This document shows, piece by piece, positions 8,449 through 16,466 of a stretch of DNA of 64,000 bases (within the stretch, counting starts at the first letter, position 1; every line of letters starts with the position of its first letter). The notes beneath the pieces were generated by a model. That model was not told the origin of the DNA. It saw only the letters and a program-made list of their open reading frames with translations, and did not search any database. The DNA is from CAZMRF01 sp964568735 (GTDB lineage Bacteria > Acidobacteriota > Polarisedimenticolia > JACPZX01): NCBI GenBank assembly GCA_964568735.1, contig CAZMRF010000022.1, positions 1-64,000 of the forward strand. The letters run 5' to 3'. A program made the translations under genes and the position numbers.

Positions 8449-9336
8449 ATGACGCCCGGCGGCGCTGCTGGAGCGCGCCTCGGCTCCTGCGAACCCTCGG
8501 GGCTGAGAACCGGCGGTGGCAGGCTCCTTGCGGCGCTTCTGGTCCTGCTCCTGACCGGTGCCCCTGCCTTCAGCGGGATCATCGAGCTGGGGAGGGCGGG
8601 TCAGAAGGCCAAGGGAAGCCGGACGCAGATGGAAGTGGCGGGCAAGAAACACACCGTCGCCCACGATCCCAACCGGCCCATCGAGAACATCCTCCAGGAC
8701 TTCGTCACTTTCTACAACACACAAGGATTCAGCGCCTCGATCTACAACGACCCGAACGACCCCAACATCAACGCGATGTCGATCACGGATCCCAACGGGG
8801 GCGAGGTCCGCCCGATGACGGTGGACGAGAACGATCTCAACATCCACCCGACCGGTACGCATTTCTCGCCGCCGCCGTTCAATCCCAACCGCGTCATCGT
8901 GGCGATTCCTGATGCCATCGCCGGCAACGGGAACTTCCAGATTCGGATCACCTTCAGGGGCGGCCCGGTCAACACCTACACGGTGACGACCGCCGGCAAG
9001 AACCTGGCCCAGGTCGTGGACGAGATGCTCAACCTCCTCCTTCCCGACGTGAGCGCCTTTGCCGGGATGGTGCCCGGCTTCGGGACGATGAACGTCTTCG
9101 ACATCCGCCCCCGCGGCAGCGCCATCATCGACGGCGTGCGCACCGATCACACCGACACCGGCATCTCCGTCAGCGGGACGGGCATCTTCCTCGAAACGCC
9201 CTCCCTCAACCCGCCTCCGCCCGGGCCGGGCGGCATCCCTACCCTCGGCGAGTGGGGGTTGATCACCCTCGCGGGCCTCCTCGCCGGCGCGGGCCTCCGC
9301 GTCCTGAGAAAGCGCGGACAGAACCGGAAGCTCTGA
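8449..9336 (+). CDS. Exported protein with C-terminal IPTL-CTERM sorting signal
   Basis: About 295 residues. The start is uncertain: ATG 8449 has no clear ribosome binding site, but the frame upstream crosses the promoter, so the start must lie downstream of about 8229. A signal peptide follows (around residues 21-42, GRLLAALLVLLLTGAPAFS). The body is rich in Asn, Asp, Thr and Gly without a recognised domain. The C-terminus carries IPTLGEWG at residues 263-270, then a hydrophobic helix (LITLAGLLAGAGL) and a basic tail RVLRKRGQNRKL. This is the tripartite IPTL-CTERM signal associated with exosortase-like processing, and it predicts a surface or biofilm-matrix protein. No exosortase is visible in this window. 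Confidence 0.8.
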   Translation: MTPGGAAGARLGSCEPSGLRTGGGRLLAALLVLLLTGAPAFSGIIELGRAGQKAKGSRTQMEVAGKKHTVAHDPNRPIENILQDFVTFYNTQGFSASIYNDPNDPNINAMSITDPNGGEVRPMTVDENDLNIHPTGTHFSPPPFNPNRVIVAIPDAIAGNGNFQIRITFRGGPVNTYTVTTAGKNLAQVVDEMLNLLLPDVSAFAGMVPGFGTMNVFDIRPRGSAIIDGVRTDHTDTGISVSGTGIFLETPSLNPPPPGPGGIPTLGEWGLITLAGLLAGAGLRVLRKRGQNRKL

Positions 9337-9433
9337 CGCCTGGGGACCCCTTCGGACAGGCCCCTGCGACGGGCCATCCGAGCGGCCCTGTGTTAGGATT
9401 CCCGCTGTCCGCCACCCGGCCCCGGAGGCAGCC

Positions 9434-10384
9434 TTGCACGATCCCGTATCCGCGTATCTGGCCGGTCTCAGCCTCGGGACCCCCCAGACGCACGAGAACC
9501 TCTCGATCTTTCCCCTGCTCGCCCTTCACGAAGCCCCCCTCGAGTACCTCACCCTCGACCAGGCGCTCAAAGACGGCCTCGTGGAGATCAAGGAGATCGA
9601 CGAGGGAGGCAGCGTCCAGAATCTGAGGGTGGTGAACCGGAGCCGATCCAAAGTGCTCATCCTCGACGGGGAAGAGCTGGTGGGAGCGAAGCAGAACCGG
9701 ATCTCGAACGCCTCGTTCGTCATCCCGGCCGAATCCGAAAAGGTCATCCCCGTCTCCTGCATCGAGGAGGGGCGGTGGCGCTACAGCTCACGCTCCTTCA
9801 GCAGCACCGACTCGATGTTCGCCGCGATGGGCCGCAGGGCGAAGCTCCAGGACACCACCTCCATGCTGCGAGTGCGGAGGGACTTCAAGTCGGACCAGGG
9901 CAAGGTCTGGAGCACAGTGAAGAGATACCTCGGCGTGAGCGGGACCTCTTCGAACACCGATTCCTTCGTGGACGTCCACGAGCAGCGAAGGTCCGACCTC
10001 GACTCCTACGTGGCCTCGTTCCGGACCGAGGATAGCCAGGTCGGCATCGTGGTGCGGATCAACGACCAGCTCCAGGGGCTCGATACTTTCGGACGGAGCC
10101 GCACGTGGAAGGCGGTCTTCCCCAAGCTCATCCGCTCCTACGCGATGGACGCCATCGTCCGCTCGGCCGTGGAGCCCGCGTCCGGGCAGGCGTCGAAGCT
10201 CACCGCGGACGAGTTCATCGCCGAGCTCGCCGCGGCGCCCAGAGAGTCCTTCGACTCCATCGGCGAGGGGCAGGACCTCAGGATGGAGACCCCCAACGTC
10301 ATCGGAGCGGCCCTCGTCGTGGATGGCACGCTCCTGCACCTGACGGCCTTCCCGAAGAACGGCTCAGCGGCTCCCCCGGCTTGA
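9434..10384 (+). CDS. ARPP-1 domain protein
   Basis: A 316-residue protein across nearly its full length similar to the ARPP-1 domain (named for association with ADP-ribosylglycohydrolase and rhodanese/phosphatase genes). Recognisable features are the conserved GTPQTHENLSIFPLL opening, the core VLILDGEELVGAKQNR and the segment ESEKVIPVSCIEEGRW. It is probably cytoplasmic; there is no signal peptide. The TTG start at 9434 is supported by GGAGG at 9424-9428. The biochemical role of the family is unknown; comparative work links it to NAD-derived nucleotide processing. None of the usual partners is adjacent here: the neighbours are the IPTL-CTERM gene and tRNA-Glu. Confidence 0.8.
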   Translation: MHDPVSAYLAGLSLGTPQTHENLSIFPLLALHEAPLEYLTLDQALKDGLVEIKEIDEGGSVQNLRVVNRSRSKVLILDGEELVGAKQNRISNASFVIPAESEKVIPVSCIEEGRWRYSSRSFSSTDSMFAAMGRRAKLQDTTSMLRVRRDFKSDQGKVWSTVKRYLGVSGTSSNTDSFVDVHEQRRSDLDSYVASFRTEDSQVGIVVRINDQLQGLDTFGRSRTWKAVFPKLIRSYAMDAIVRSAVEPASGQASKLTADEFIAELAAAPRESFDSIGEGQDLRMETPNVIGAALVVDGTLLHLTAFPKNGSAAPPA

Positions 10385-10410
10385 CAGCGATCCCGGACCC
10401 TTCCTAGTAT
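10381..10410 (+). promoter_or_regulatory. Promoter of tRNA-Glu
   Basis: TTGACA at 10381-10386, an 18-base spacer and TAGTAT at 10405-10410. It overlaps the last codon and stop of the upstream gene. Transcription would begin within a few bases of the mature tRNA 5' end at 10420. Confidence 0.8.
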
Positions 10411-10419
10411 CCCGGGCAC

Positions 10420-10494
10420 GGCGCTATCGTCTAGGGGTTAGGACGGGTGGTTCTCAGCCATCAAACCGGGGTTCGAATCCCCGTAGCGCTACCA
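10420..10494 (+). tRNA. tRNA-Glu (anticodon CTC)
   Basis: The 75-base sequence folds as a complete cloverleaf. The 7-bp acceptor stem GGCGCTA/TAGCGCT has a G-U closing pair. The anticodon stem GGTGG/CCATC encloses the loop TTCTCAG with anticodon CTC, and the T arm is CGGGG-TTCGAAT-CCCCG. The 3' CCA is encoded (10492-10494). It has its own promoter and is followed directly by an intrinsic terminator. Confidence 0.96.
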
Positions 10495-10510
10495 GACTGA
10501 TCCTGCTTGA

Positions 10511-10539
10511 GGGGACGCCGTCGGCGTCCCCTTTGTTTT
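10511..10539 (+). terminator. Rho-independent terminator after tRNA-Glu
   Basis: A 9-bp perfect stem, GGGGACGCC (10511-10519) with GGCGTCCCC (10523-10531), and a 3-base loop, followed by TTTGTTTT (10532-10539). It is the clearest intrinsic terminator in the window. Confidence 0.93.
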
Positions 10540-10572
10540 ACGCACTCAACCCATGCCTGGCGCTCACATCCG

Positions 10573-11829
10573 ATGAACTCCCCCGCTCCCCACGGCCACG
10601 GCGACCTCGCCTCGCTGCGCATCGACCGCGAGGTCGCGGAGCCACGCACCGGCAGCGGCCGCATGCGTCGCTGGCTCATCGGAGGCGTGCTGATCGTGGC
10701 CCTCGCTGCCGCAGGCGTCGCAGCTTACAAGAGATGGATCGAGCCGCTGAGCATTCCGGAGGTGGAGACGGCGATCGCCGTATCGCAATCCCCCGACCGG
10801 CCGGGGGCGATCCTTACCGCCACGGGCTACGTCGTGGCGCAGCGGAAGGCCGCCGTGACCCCCAAGATCGCAGGGCGGCTGGCCGAGCTGCGCGTGCGGG
10901 AAGGAAGCCGCGTACGCGCCGGGGATCTCATCGGCAGGATCGAGAGCCGCGACATCGAGGCTCGAGTCGATGAATCCCGGAGGGCGCTCGACGTCGCGCG
11001 CGCAGCGCACTCGGAGTCTCTCGCGCGCGAGGAGGAAGCGCGCCGGGAATACGAGCGCCAGAGGCGCCTCCTGTCGGACGGCGTGACGAGCGAGGCGGAC
11101 TTCGACGGCGCCGAGGCCCGCTTCAAGGTGGCCGGCGCCCAGGTCGACTCGGCCACGGCGGCCATCCCGAGGGCCGAGGCCGCCGTGACCGTCGCGGAGG
11201 TCGCGCTCTTCGACACCCGCATCATCGCACCCTTCGACGGCGTCATCACGGTGAAGAACTCGGAGGTGGGGGAGATCGTCGCGCCGGTGTCGGTCGGCTC
11301 CGCGGCACGGGGCAACAGCGTGGTGGAAGTGGCCGACATGTCGAGTCTCGAGGTCGAGGTGGACGTCAACGAGAGCCACATCGATCGCGTGCGGGAAGGA
11401 CAGCCTGCCGAGATCATCCTGGACGCCTTCCCCGACCACCCCTACCCGGGCATCCTCCGCCAGATCGTCCCCACCGCCAATCGACAGAAGGCGACGATCG
11501 AAGCGAAGGTCGCGTTTCTCGAGAAGGGGCCCGAGGTGCTCCCCGAGATGAGCGCGCGCGTGAACTTCCTCGAGGACCCGGCCTCCCCGCAGGCGGGCCG
11601 GGCATCCCGCGTCTTCATTCCCCGCCGAGCCCTCGCCTCACGCGGGGGCGGCCCAGCCGTTCTCACAGTTCGTGACGGGGTCGCTTCCGTGATCCCTGTG
11701 CAGGTCGGCCCCGAGGTCGAAGGGCGGATCGAGATCCTCTCCGGCCTCCGGGGAGGCGAGATGATCGTTCTGGATCCCTCTGAAGGCATCGGTGACGGCA
11801 GCCGCGTCAGGCTCCGGCCCTCCCCCTGA
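10573..11829 (+). CDS. HlyD/RND-type periplasmic adaptor (membrane fusion protein)
   Basis: A 418-residue protein beginning at ATG 10573. A single N-terminal transmembrane helix (about residues 36-53, LIGGVLIVALAAAGVAA) is followed by the usual adaptor layout. There is a lipoyl/barrel-sandwich half (TPKIAGRLAELRVREGSRVRAGDLIGRI), a long coiled-coil hairpin rich in Ala, Arg and Glu (about 135-215), the second lipoyl half (IIAPFDGVITVKNSEVGEIV) and beta-barrel and membrane-proximal domains. Such proteins link inner-membrane ABC or RND exporters to the outer membrane. No pump gene is adjacent (the next genes are a small regulator and queD), so its partner lies elsewhere. The complete ABC efflux operon at 31.8-36.2 kb has its own adaptor. 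Confidence 0.9.
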   Translation: MNSPAPHGHGDLASLRIDREVAEPRTGSGRMRRWLIGGVLIVALAAAGVAAYKRWIEPLSIPEVETAIAVSQSPDRPGAILTATGYVVAQRKAAVTPKIAGRLAELRVREGSRVRAGDLIGRIESRDIEARVDESRRALDVARAAHSESLAREEEARREYERQRRLLSDGVTSEADFDGAEARFKVAGAQVDSATAAIPRAEAAVTVAEVALFDTRIIAPFDGVITVKNSEVGEIVAPVSVGSAARGNSVVEVADMSSLEVEVDVNESHIDRVREGQPAEIILDAFPDHPYPGILRQIVPTANRQKATIEAKVAFLEKGPEVLPEMSARVNFLEDPASPQAGRASRVFIPRRALASRGGGPAVLTVRDGVASVIPVQVGPEVEGRIEILSGLRGGEMIVLDPSEGIGDGSRVRLRPSP

Positions 11830-11882
11830 AGGAACATAGCGGGACATTCTGTGACAATTAGGGCCTCACGCACTTATTGCGC

Positions 11883-11911
11883 TTGACCCGGCGAATAAAC
11901 GGGAGTAAAAC
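11883..11911 (+). promoter_or_regulatory. Promoter for the excisionase-fold protein
   Basis: TTGACC (11883-11888), a 17-base spacer and TAAAAC (11906-11911). It lies in the comparatively A+T-rich gap after the adaptor gene and points toward the small DNA-binding protein. Confidence 0.55.
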
Positions 11912-12003
11912 CGTCTCATCTCCGTCCCGGAGACGTGGCATGGGGGTGCACCCGGGAGTGGAGCTGGAGCGCTGCGCGTGTGGCCCGCGCGGTGTGGCCC
12001 GTT

Positions 12004-12321
12004 ATGCCCGCCACCCCAAGCGACCGCTGTCCCACCTGCGGCGAGAAGAAGCCGCTGCTGAGCATCAAGGCGGCAGCCCTTCTCGCGAACGTCAACCGGA
12101 AGACGATCTACCGGTGGATCCGCACCGGACTCCTCCCCTACCGAAAGCTGCCCAGCGGGTCGATTCGAGTTCGCGAGGATGACCTGCTGGAGATCCCCCG
12201 CAAGCCCCAGGCAAAGAAGGGAGGAGGCAGGGGCGGCGGGGCTCAAGGTGGAACGATGGCCATCGGCGGCACCGAGACGAAGGCTGCGCGTGGCCGCGGC
12301 CCCTCTCAGGACGAGGAGTAG
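12004..12321 (+). CDS. Small excisionase/MerR-fold DNA-binding protein
   Basis: About 105 residues from ATG 12004; a GTG at 11935 in the same frame, a few bases after CGGAG, is an alternative. A CPTCG pair near the N-terminus is followed by a winged helix of the excisionase (HTH_17) type. The helix-turn-helix is LLSIKAAALLANVNRKTIYRWI and the wing is GLLPYRKLPSGSIRVREDDLLEI, the region expected to contact DNA. A basic Gly/Lys/Arg-rich tail (PQAKKGGGRGGG) follows. Such proteins act as recombination directionality factors or as small transcriptional regulators. No integrase is present nearby, so a regulatory role is more likely. It is convergent with and overlaps the 3' end of queD by 16 bases. 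Confidence 0.75.
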   Translation: MPATPSDRCPTCGEKKPLLSIKAAALLANVNRKTIYRWIRTGLLPYRKLPSGSIRVREDDLLEIPRKPQAKKGGGRGGGAQGGTMAIGGTETKAARGRGPSQDEE

Positions 12322-12710
12322 CTCGCCACCGAGCCCGAGGTCTCCCAGAGCCTCACCTCAGCCACGGGCAGACCCCTCTCCCTCGCCACATCGAAGATGA
12401 GCCGGGCGATCGCTTCGGCGGTCGGGTTCATCTCCATGAGGAAGACGGGCTCCCCCGCCTGCCCCAGCAAGGACACGAGCGGATCGTCGCGTCGGAGGAT
12501 CGTCTTGTGGTCGATCGTCTCCGAGATCCATCCACGGACAACATCGCCGATGAGGTCGAAGTCCTCGACCATCGACCGCGCGTCGAGCGCTTCGGCACGA
12601 AGCAGGATTTCGGCGCGCCCGTTGTGGCCGTGGAGGTTCCGGCACTTCCCCTCGTAATCCATGAGGCGGTGGCCGTAGGAGAACTCGATGGTCTCGCTGA
12701 CCGTGTACAT
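12306..12710 (-). CDS. queD: 6-carboxy-5,6,7,8-tetrahydropterin synthase (QueD/PTPS family)
   Basis: 134 residues from ATG 12710; an in-frame ATG at 12734 would add eight. It converts 7,8-dihydroneopterin triphosphate to 6-carboxytetrahydropterin in queuosine and 7-deazaguanine synthesis. The zinc ligands are visible as FSYGH near residue 15 and NLHGH about residues 29-33, and the catalytic Cys lies in GKCRNLHGH. Other family positions are TIDH and the C-terminal WETSGSVASY, which contributes the pterin-anchoring Glu. Length and motifs fit the bacterial QueD branch rather than animal PTPS. No queC, queE or queF is adjacent. Confidence 0.88.
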   Translation of the reverse strand: MYTVSETIEFSYGHRLMDYEGKCRNLHGHNGRAEILLRAEALDARSMVEDFDLIGDVVRGWISETIDHKTILRRDDPLVSLLGQAGEPVFLMEMNPTAEAIARLIFDVARERGLPVAEVRLWETSGSVASYSSS

Positions 12711-12837
12711 GGGGTCCGCGTGGCACGCTAGCATAGGGTTGATTGCGCGGAAAGCGCGGGAGTAGACTCCGACTCGGCCGTTCTCCTGTCCCGCGCCGTC
12801 AGGCACACCATTGAAACCGCCTCTTCGCAGGGATTCC

Positions 12838-13878
12838 ATGCTCGCCGTCGTCAAGCCGGCCCCGGGTCGGGGGCTCGTGCTCCAGGAAGTGCCCTCGCCT
12901 CGTCCGGCCAGGGGCGAGGCCCTCATCCGCGTCAGCCGCGTCGGCCTGTGCGGAACCGACCTTCATATCTACCACTGGGATACGTGGGCCCAGAGCAGGA
13001 TCCACCCTCCCCTCATCATCGGCCACGAGTTCTCCGGCGTCATCGAGGAGGTCGCGCCGGGCGTCGAAGGGCTCCAGCCCGGAGATCGGGTGACGGCGGA
13101 GGGGCACATCGCCTGCGGAGCGTGCCGGCAGTGCCGGACGGGACAGAGCCACATCTGCCGTCGGGTGAAGATCATCGGCGTGGACGTGCATGGCGCCTTC
13201 GCGGGGCTGATCTCCATGCCGGCCGGGAATGTCTGGAAGCTGGACCCGGGGATCTCGATGGATGCGGGAGCGCTCCACGATCCGCTGGGCAACGCCTTCC
13301 ACGCGGTGATGTCCACCGACGTGAGGGGGAAGCGCGTTCTGATCCTGGGCTGCGGCCCCATCGGGGTCTTCTGCATCGCCATCGCGCGGGCGACGGGCGC
13401 GACGCTCGTGATGGCCTCGGAGGTTTCCGCGCCCCGGCGCGAGATGGCCCGGCGGATGGGTGCCCACCTGGTCATCGATCCTGCAAGCGAGTCTCTGGAG
13501 GAGGCCATCGCTCGTGAAACCGGCGGCGAGGGCGCCGACGTCGTCCTGGAGATGTCCGGCAACCCCGGGGCGATCCAGCAGGCATTCCGGGCGGTCCAGG
13601 ACGGAGGCGAGGTGGCTCTCCTGGGCCTTCCGAACGAGGAGGTGCCCCTGAACATCTCCCGCGACCTCATCTTCAAGGGGGTCACCGTCCGGGGGATCGT
13701 CGGGCGCCGCATGTACGAGACGTGGCACCAGATGCGCTCCTACCTGCTCGCCGGCCTCATCGACCCTACGACGGTGATCACGCACCGGTTCCGGATCGAC
13801 CAGGTGGAGGAGGCGATGCAGGCGATCGCCTCCGGGGCCGGAAAGGTCCTCTTCAACCTCGAGGAGCCCGCGCCATGA
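12838..13878 (+). CDS. tdh: L-threonine 3-dehydrogenase (zinc-dependent)
   Basis: 346 residues from ATG 12838. It oxidises L-threonine to 2-amino-3-ketobutyrate with NAD+. It is a medium-chain dehydrogenase: the catalytic-zinc Cys in GLCGTDLHIYHWD (a sequence typical of Tdh), GHEFSG with the second ligand, the structural-zinc set CGACRQCRTGQSHIC, and the Rossmann motif LGCGPIGVF. The motif RRMYETWHQM near the C-terminus is also characteristic of Tdh. Its stop overlaps the start of kbl (ATGA), so the two enzymes of threonine catabolism are translationally coupled, in the order reverse to E. coli. Confidence 0.95.
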   Translation: MLAVVKPAPGRGLVLQEVPSPRPARGEALIRVSRVGLCGTDLHIYHWDTWAQSRIHPPLIIGHEFSGVIEEVAPGVEGLQPGDRVTAEGHIACGACRQCRTGQSHICRRVKIIGVDVHGAFAGLISMPAGNVWKLDPGISMDAGALHDPLGNAFHAVMSTDVRGKRVLILGCGPIGVFCIAIARATGATLVMASEVSAPRREMARRMGAHLVIDPASESLEEAIARETGGEGADVVLEMSGNPGAIQQAFRAVQDGGEVALLGLPNEEVPLNISRDLIFKGVTVRGIVGRRMYETWHQMRSYLLAGLIDPTTVITHRFRIDQVEEAMQAIASGAGKVLFNLEEPAP

Positions 13879-15065
13879 ACGAAGCCTTCAAGAACAGGCT
13901 CGCCGCCGAGATCGGAAGGATGAAGGAGGATGGGGTCTACAAGCGGCTCAACTACTTGAGGTCGCCGCAGGCGCCCTGGGTGGAGATGGAGGGCCGGGGG
14001 CGGGTGCTCGTCCTCTCATCGAACAACTACCTGGGGCTGTCGGCCCAGCCCGAAGTCATGCGGGCGGGGCGGGAGGCCATCGATACATGGGGGGCGGGAA
14101 CCGCCTCGGTCCGGTTCATATGTGGAACTTTCTCGATCCACCGCAGCCTCGAGGAGCGCCTGGCGGCCTTCGTCGGGACCGAATCCGCCCTCAGCTACGT
14201 CTCCTGCTGGAACGCGAACACGGGCCTCACGCCGACCCTCCTCCAGGAGGAGGACGCCGTGATCAGCGATGAGCTGAACCACGCCAGCGTCATCGACGGC
14301 GTGAAGGCCACGAAGTGCACGCGAAAGGTTTATCCGCACAGCGACATGAAGGCGCTCGAAGAGGCCCTGCGCGAGACCGCCGGCTGCCGCCACCGCTTCG
14401 TCTTCACCGACGGCGTCTTCAGCATGGAAGGCGATCTGTGCAGGCTCCCGGACCTCGTGGATCTCGCGCGCCGTCACGACGCGGTCCTCGCCGTGGACGA
14501 CTCCCACGGCACGGGAGTGATGGGGGCGACGGGGCGCGGCGTCGCCGAGCACTTCGGGCTGGTCGGCCAGGTGGACGTGCTCACCTCGACGCTGGGCAAG
14601 GCCCTGGGCGGGGCGGCGGGCGGCTTCACGGCCGGCCCTGCGGCGCTCACGGATTACCTCACGCAGAGATCCAGGCCCCAGCTCTTCTCCAACGCACTGC
14701 CCCCCACGGTGGCAGCCTCTTCGCTGGCGGCGCTCGAATACGTCCAGGCGCATCCGGAGCGCGTGCGAGCCCTGCACGAGAACGCCTCCTACTTCCGCGA
14801 GAGGCTCGCGGAGAAAGGATTCCGGCCCCTGAAGAGCGAGACACCCATCGTGCCGATCATCGTCGGGGAGACGGCGCTGGCCATCCGGATGAGCGAGAGG
14901 CTCCTCGAGGAGAAGGTCTTCGTGACGGGCTTCGGGTTCCCGGTCGTGCCGAAGGGCCAGGCCCGCCTCCGCTGCCAGGTCTCCGCCGCTCATACGCGCG
15001 AAGATCTGGACTTCGCTCTCGAGGCGATGGTCCGGGCGGGTCGGGGCCTCGGCCTATTGAAGTAG
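13875..15065 (+). CDS. kbl: Glycine C-acetyltransferase (2-amino-3-ketobutyrate CoA ligase)
   Basis: 396 residues starting at the ATG that overlaps the tdh stop. It is a PLP-dependent alpha-oxoamine synthase that cleaves 2-amino-3-ketobutyrate with CoA to glycine and acetyl-CoA. Visible motifs are SSNNYLGLS near the N-terminus, GTASVRFICGT, the PLP-ring segment DELNHASVIDG, VDDSHGTGVMG with the PLP-binding Asp and His, and the Schiff-base lysine in TSTLGKALGGAAGG. Length matches E. coli Kbl (398). Coupling to tdh supports this over other alpha-oxoamine synthases such as serine palmitoyltransferase or BioF. Confidence 0.95.
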   Translation: MNEAFKNRLAAEIGRMKEDGVYKRLNYLRSPQAPWVEMEGRGRVLVLSSNNYLGLSAQPEVMRAGREAIDTWGAGTASVRFICGTFSIHRSLEERLAAFVGTESALSYVSCWNANTGLTPTLLQEEDAVISDELNHASVIDGVKATKCTRKVYPHSDMKALEEALRETAGCRHRFVFTDGVFSMEGDLCRLPDLVDLARRHDAVLAVDDSHGTGVMGATGRGVAEHFGLVGQVDVLTSTLGKALGGAAGGFTAGPAALTDYLTQRSRPQLFSNALPPTVAASSLAALEYVQAHPERVRALHENASYFRERLAEKGFRPLKSETPIVPIIVGETALAIRMSERLLEEKVFVTGFGFPVVPKGQARLRCQVSAAHTREDLDFALEAMVRAGRGLGLLK

Positions 15066-15066
15066 A

Positions 15067-15849
15067 GTGAGCGTGAAGCCCGAAGCGAATCCGGTGAGGC
15101 TCGAGGTGCGCGACGGCATGGCCACGCTGCGCATCGGCGGGATCCATGGCAACGCGATCAACGAAGCGCTGCTGGACGGGATAGAGGCCGCGGTGGAGGA
15201 TGCGAGGGAAACGCACGGAGTCCGGGGAGTGCTCCTCGCCTCGTCCGGGAAGCTCTTCTCTCCCGGGCTGGATCTCCAGATCCTGATCGAGTACGACAGG
15301 CCCGCGATGAGAGCTTTCCTCGCCAAGTTCAGCCGCTGCATGCTGGCGCTCTACACCCTCCCGATGCCGGTCGTCGCTGCCGTCTCCGGCCACGCGGTCG
15401 CGGGTGGGTGCGTTCTCGCGATGACGGCCGACTGGCGCGTGTTGCGGCGAGGCGCGTGGATCGGCCTCAACGAGGTCAGGGTCGGCGTGCCGCTTCCCTG
15501 GGGTGTCGCGCAGATCATGAGGGAGGGGATCCCGGCCTCCCGCCTGGAGGAGGTCTGCCTCCTCGGCCTCAACTATGCCGACGAGTTTGCGATCGCCGCG
15601 GGGCTGGCGCACGAGATCCTGGACGAGGCGGGATTCGAGGCGGGCGCGCTCGCCCGCCTGGCCGACTTCTCCGAAAAGGACGCGCAGGCCTTCGCGAGGA
15701 CGAAGGAGTACCTGCGTCACGCCACGGTTTCCAGGATCCGTGAGGGCGAGGAGCAGCACCGCGACGAGTTCCTCGACTGCTGGTTCTCCGCCGGAACGCG
15801 CGAGCGCATCCGGGCCATCGTGGCCGGCCTGAGGAGCCGCTCGACGTGA
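15067..15849 (+). CDS. Enoyl-CoA hydratase/isomerase family protein
   Basis: 260 residues with a GTG start one base after the kbl stop. It shows the crotonase fold: the first oxyanion-hole strand LASSGKLFSPGLDLQ, then AVSGHAVAGGCVLAMTADWRV with the second oxyanion glycine, and LNEVRVGVPLPWG. The usual GADL at the first oxyanion loop is SPGLDL, common in the short-chain isomerase branch. The glutamates of classical hydratases are not both evident, so hydration is not assured. Its place between kbl and a thioesterase, with no gaps, suggests handling of an acyl-CoA linked to amino acid or fatty acid breakdown; the substrate is unknown. Confidence 0.85.
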   Translation: MSVKPEANPVRLEVRDGMATLRIGGIHGNAINEALLDGIEAAVEDARETHGVRGVLLASSGKLFSPGLDLQILIEYDRPAMRAFLAKFSRCMLALYTLPMPVVAAVSGHAVAGGCVLAMTADWRVLRRGAWIGLNEVRVGVPLPWGVAQIMREGIPASRLEEVCLLGLNYADEFAIAAGLAHEILDEAGFEAGALARLADFSEKDAQAFARTKEYLRHATVSRIREGEEQHRDEFLDCWFSAGTRERIRAIVAGLRSRST

Positions 15850-16295
15850 GCTTCCCCGGAGAGCCGGCCCCGCCGTCGAGGGCCTTCCCCTACCGGCTTG
15901 CCGTGCAGGCCACGCTCAGGGACAGCGACGGCCTCGGACACGTCAACAACGGCGTCTACCTCGCGTGGCTCGAGGAGGTCCGCACGCGCTACGTCTATGA
16001 CAGGCGGGGCCTCACCGAGCTGGCCGAGATCGACTTCATCCTGGCCTCCGCGCACCTCGACTTCCGCTCCCCCGTCCTTCTCCACGAGGTCGTGGATCTG
16101 TGGTGCGGCCCCTCGCGCGTGGGGCGCAGCTCCTGGGAGATCTCCTACGAAGGGCGATCCCGCCGCGACGGGCGGCTCGTCGTCGAGGCCTCGACCGTGC
16201 AGGTCCAGTTCGACTACACGACCCGGCGACCCGCCTCCATCCCCGCGGACTGGCGCCGGATCCTCGAGACCGATCTCCTGCCGCCGGTACCCTGA
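15846..16295 (+). CDS. Acyl-CoA thioesterase, 4HBT/YbgC-FadM type
   Basis: 149 residues with a GTG start overlapping the stop of the upstream crotonase by 4 bases. It has a hotdog fold with the family signature RDSDGLGHVNNGVYLAWLEE; the first Asp matches the catalytic Asp of 4-hydroxybenzoyl-CoA thioesterase-like enzymes. Further hotdog strands include ILASAHLDFRSPVLLHEVV and GRSSWEISYE. It hydrolyses acyl-CoA to free acid. As the last gene of the tdh-kbl-crotonase block it probably recovers CoA from the acyl-CoA made or modified by the preceding enzyme. The substrate chain length is undetermined. Confidence 0.88.
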   Translation: MSFPGEPAPPSRAFPYRLAVQATLRDSDGLGHVNNGVYLAWLEEVRTRYVYDRRGLTELAEIDFILASAHLDFRSPVLLHEVVDLWCGPSRVGRSSWEISYEGRSRRDGRLVVEASTVQVQFDYTTRRPASIPADWRRILETDLLPPVP

Positions 16296-16466
16296 GGGGC
16301 ACTACCGCGATTCGATATCGCGAGGCCCTTCCCGGAGTCGCGAGCGGGCGGCACTCGTGGGCCGGAGGGTCGCCCTTCGGTGGCTGGAGGCACCCGCCGT
16401 GCCGTTGGCGCGGGACGACCCTCGAACCCGCGCAACAGTGGTCGGCGAATGCTCTCTGAGGGCTCT

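Noticed and set aside
12838..13878. Sorbitol or generic zinc alcohol dehydrogenase
   Set aside because: CGTDLHIYHWD, RRMYETWHQM and coupling with kbl identify Tdh specifically.
16296..16466. Terminator from CGCGAT-TCGAT-ATCGCG near 16307
   Set aside because: The stem is only six base pairs and no T tract follows.
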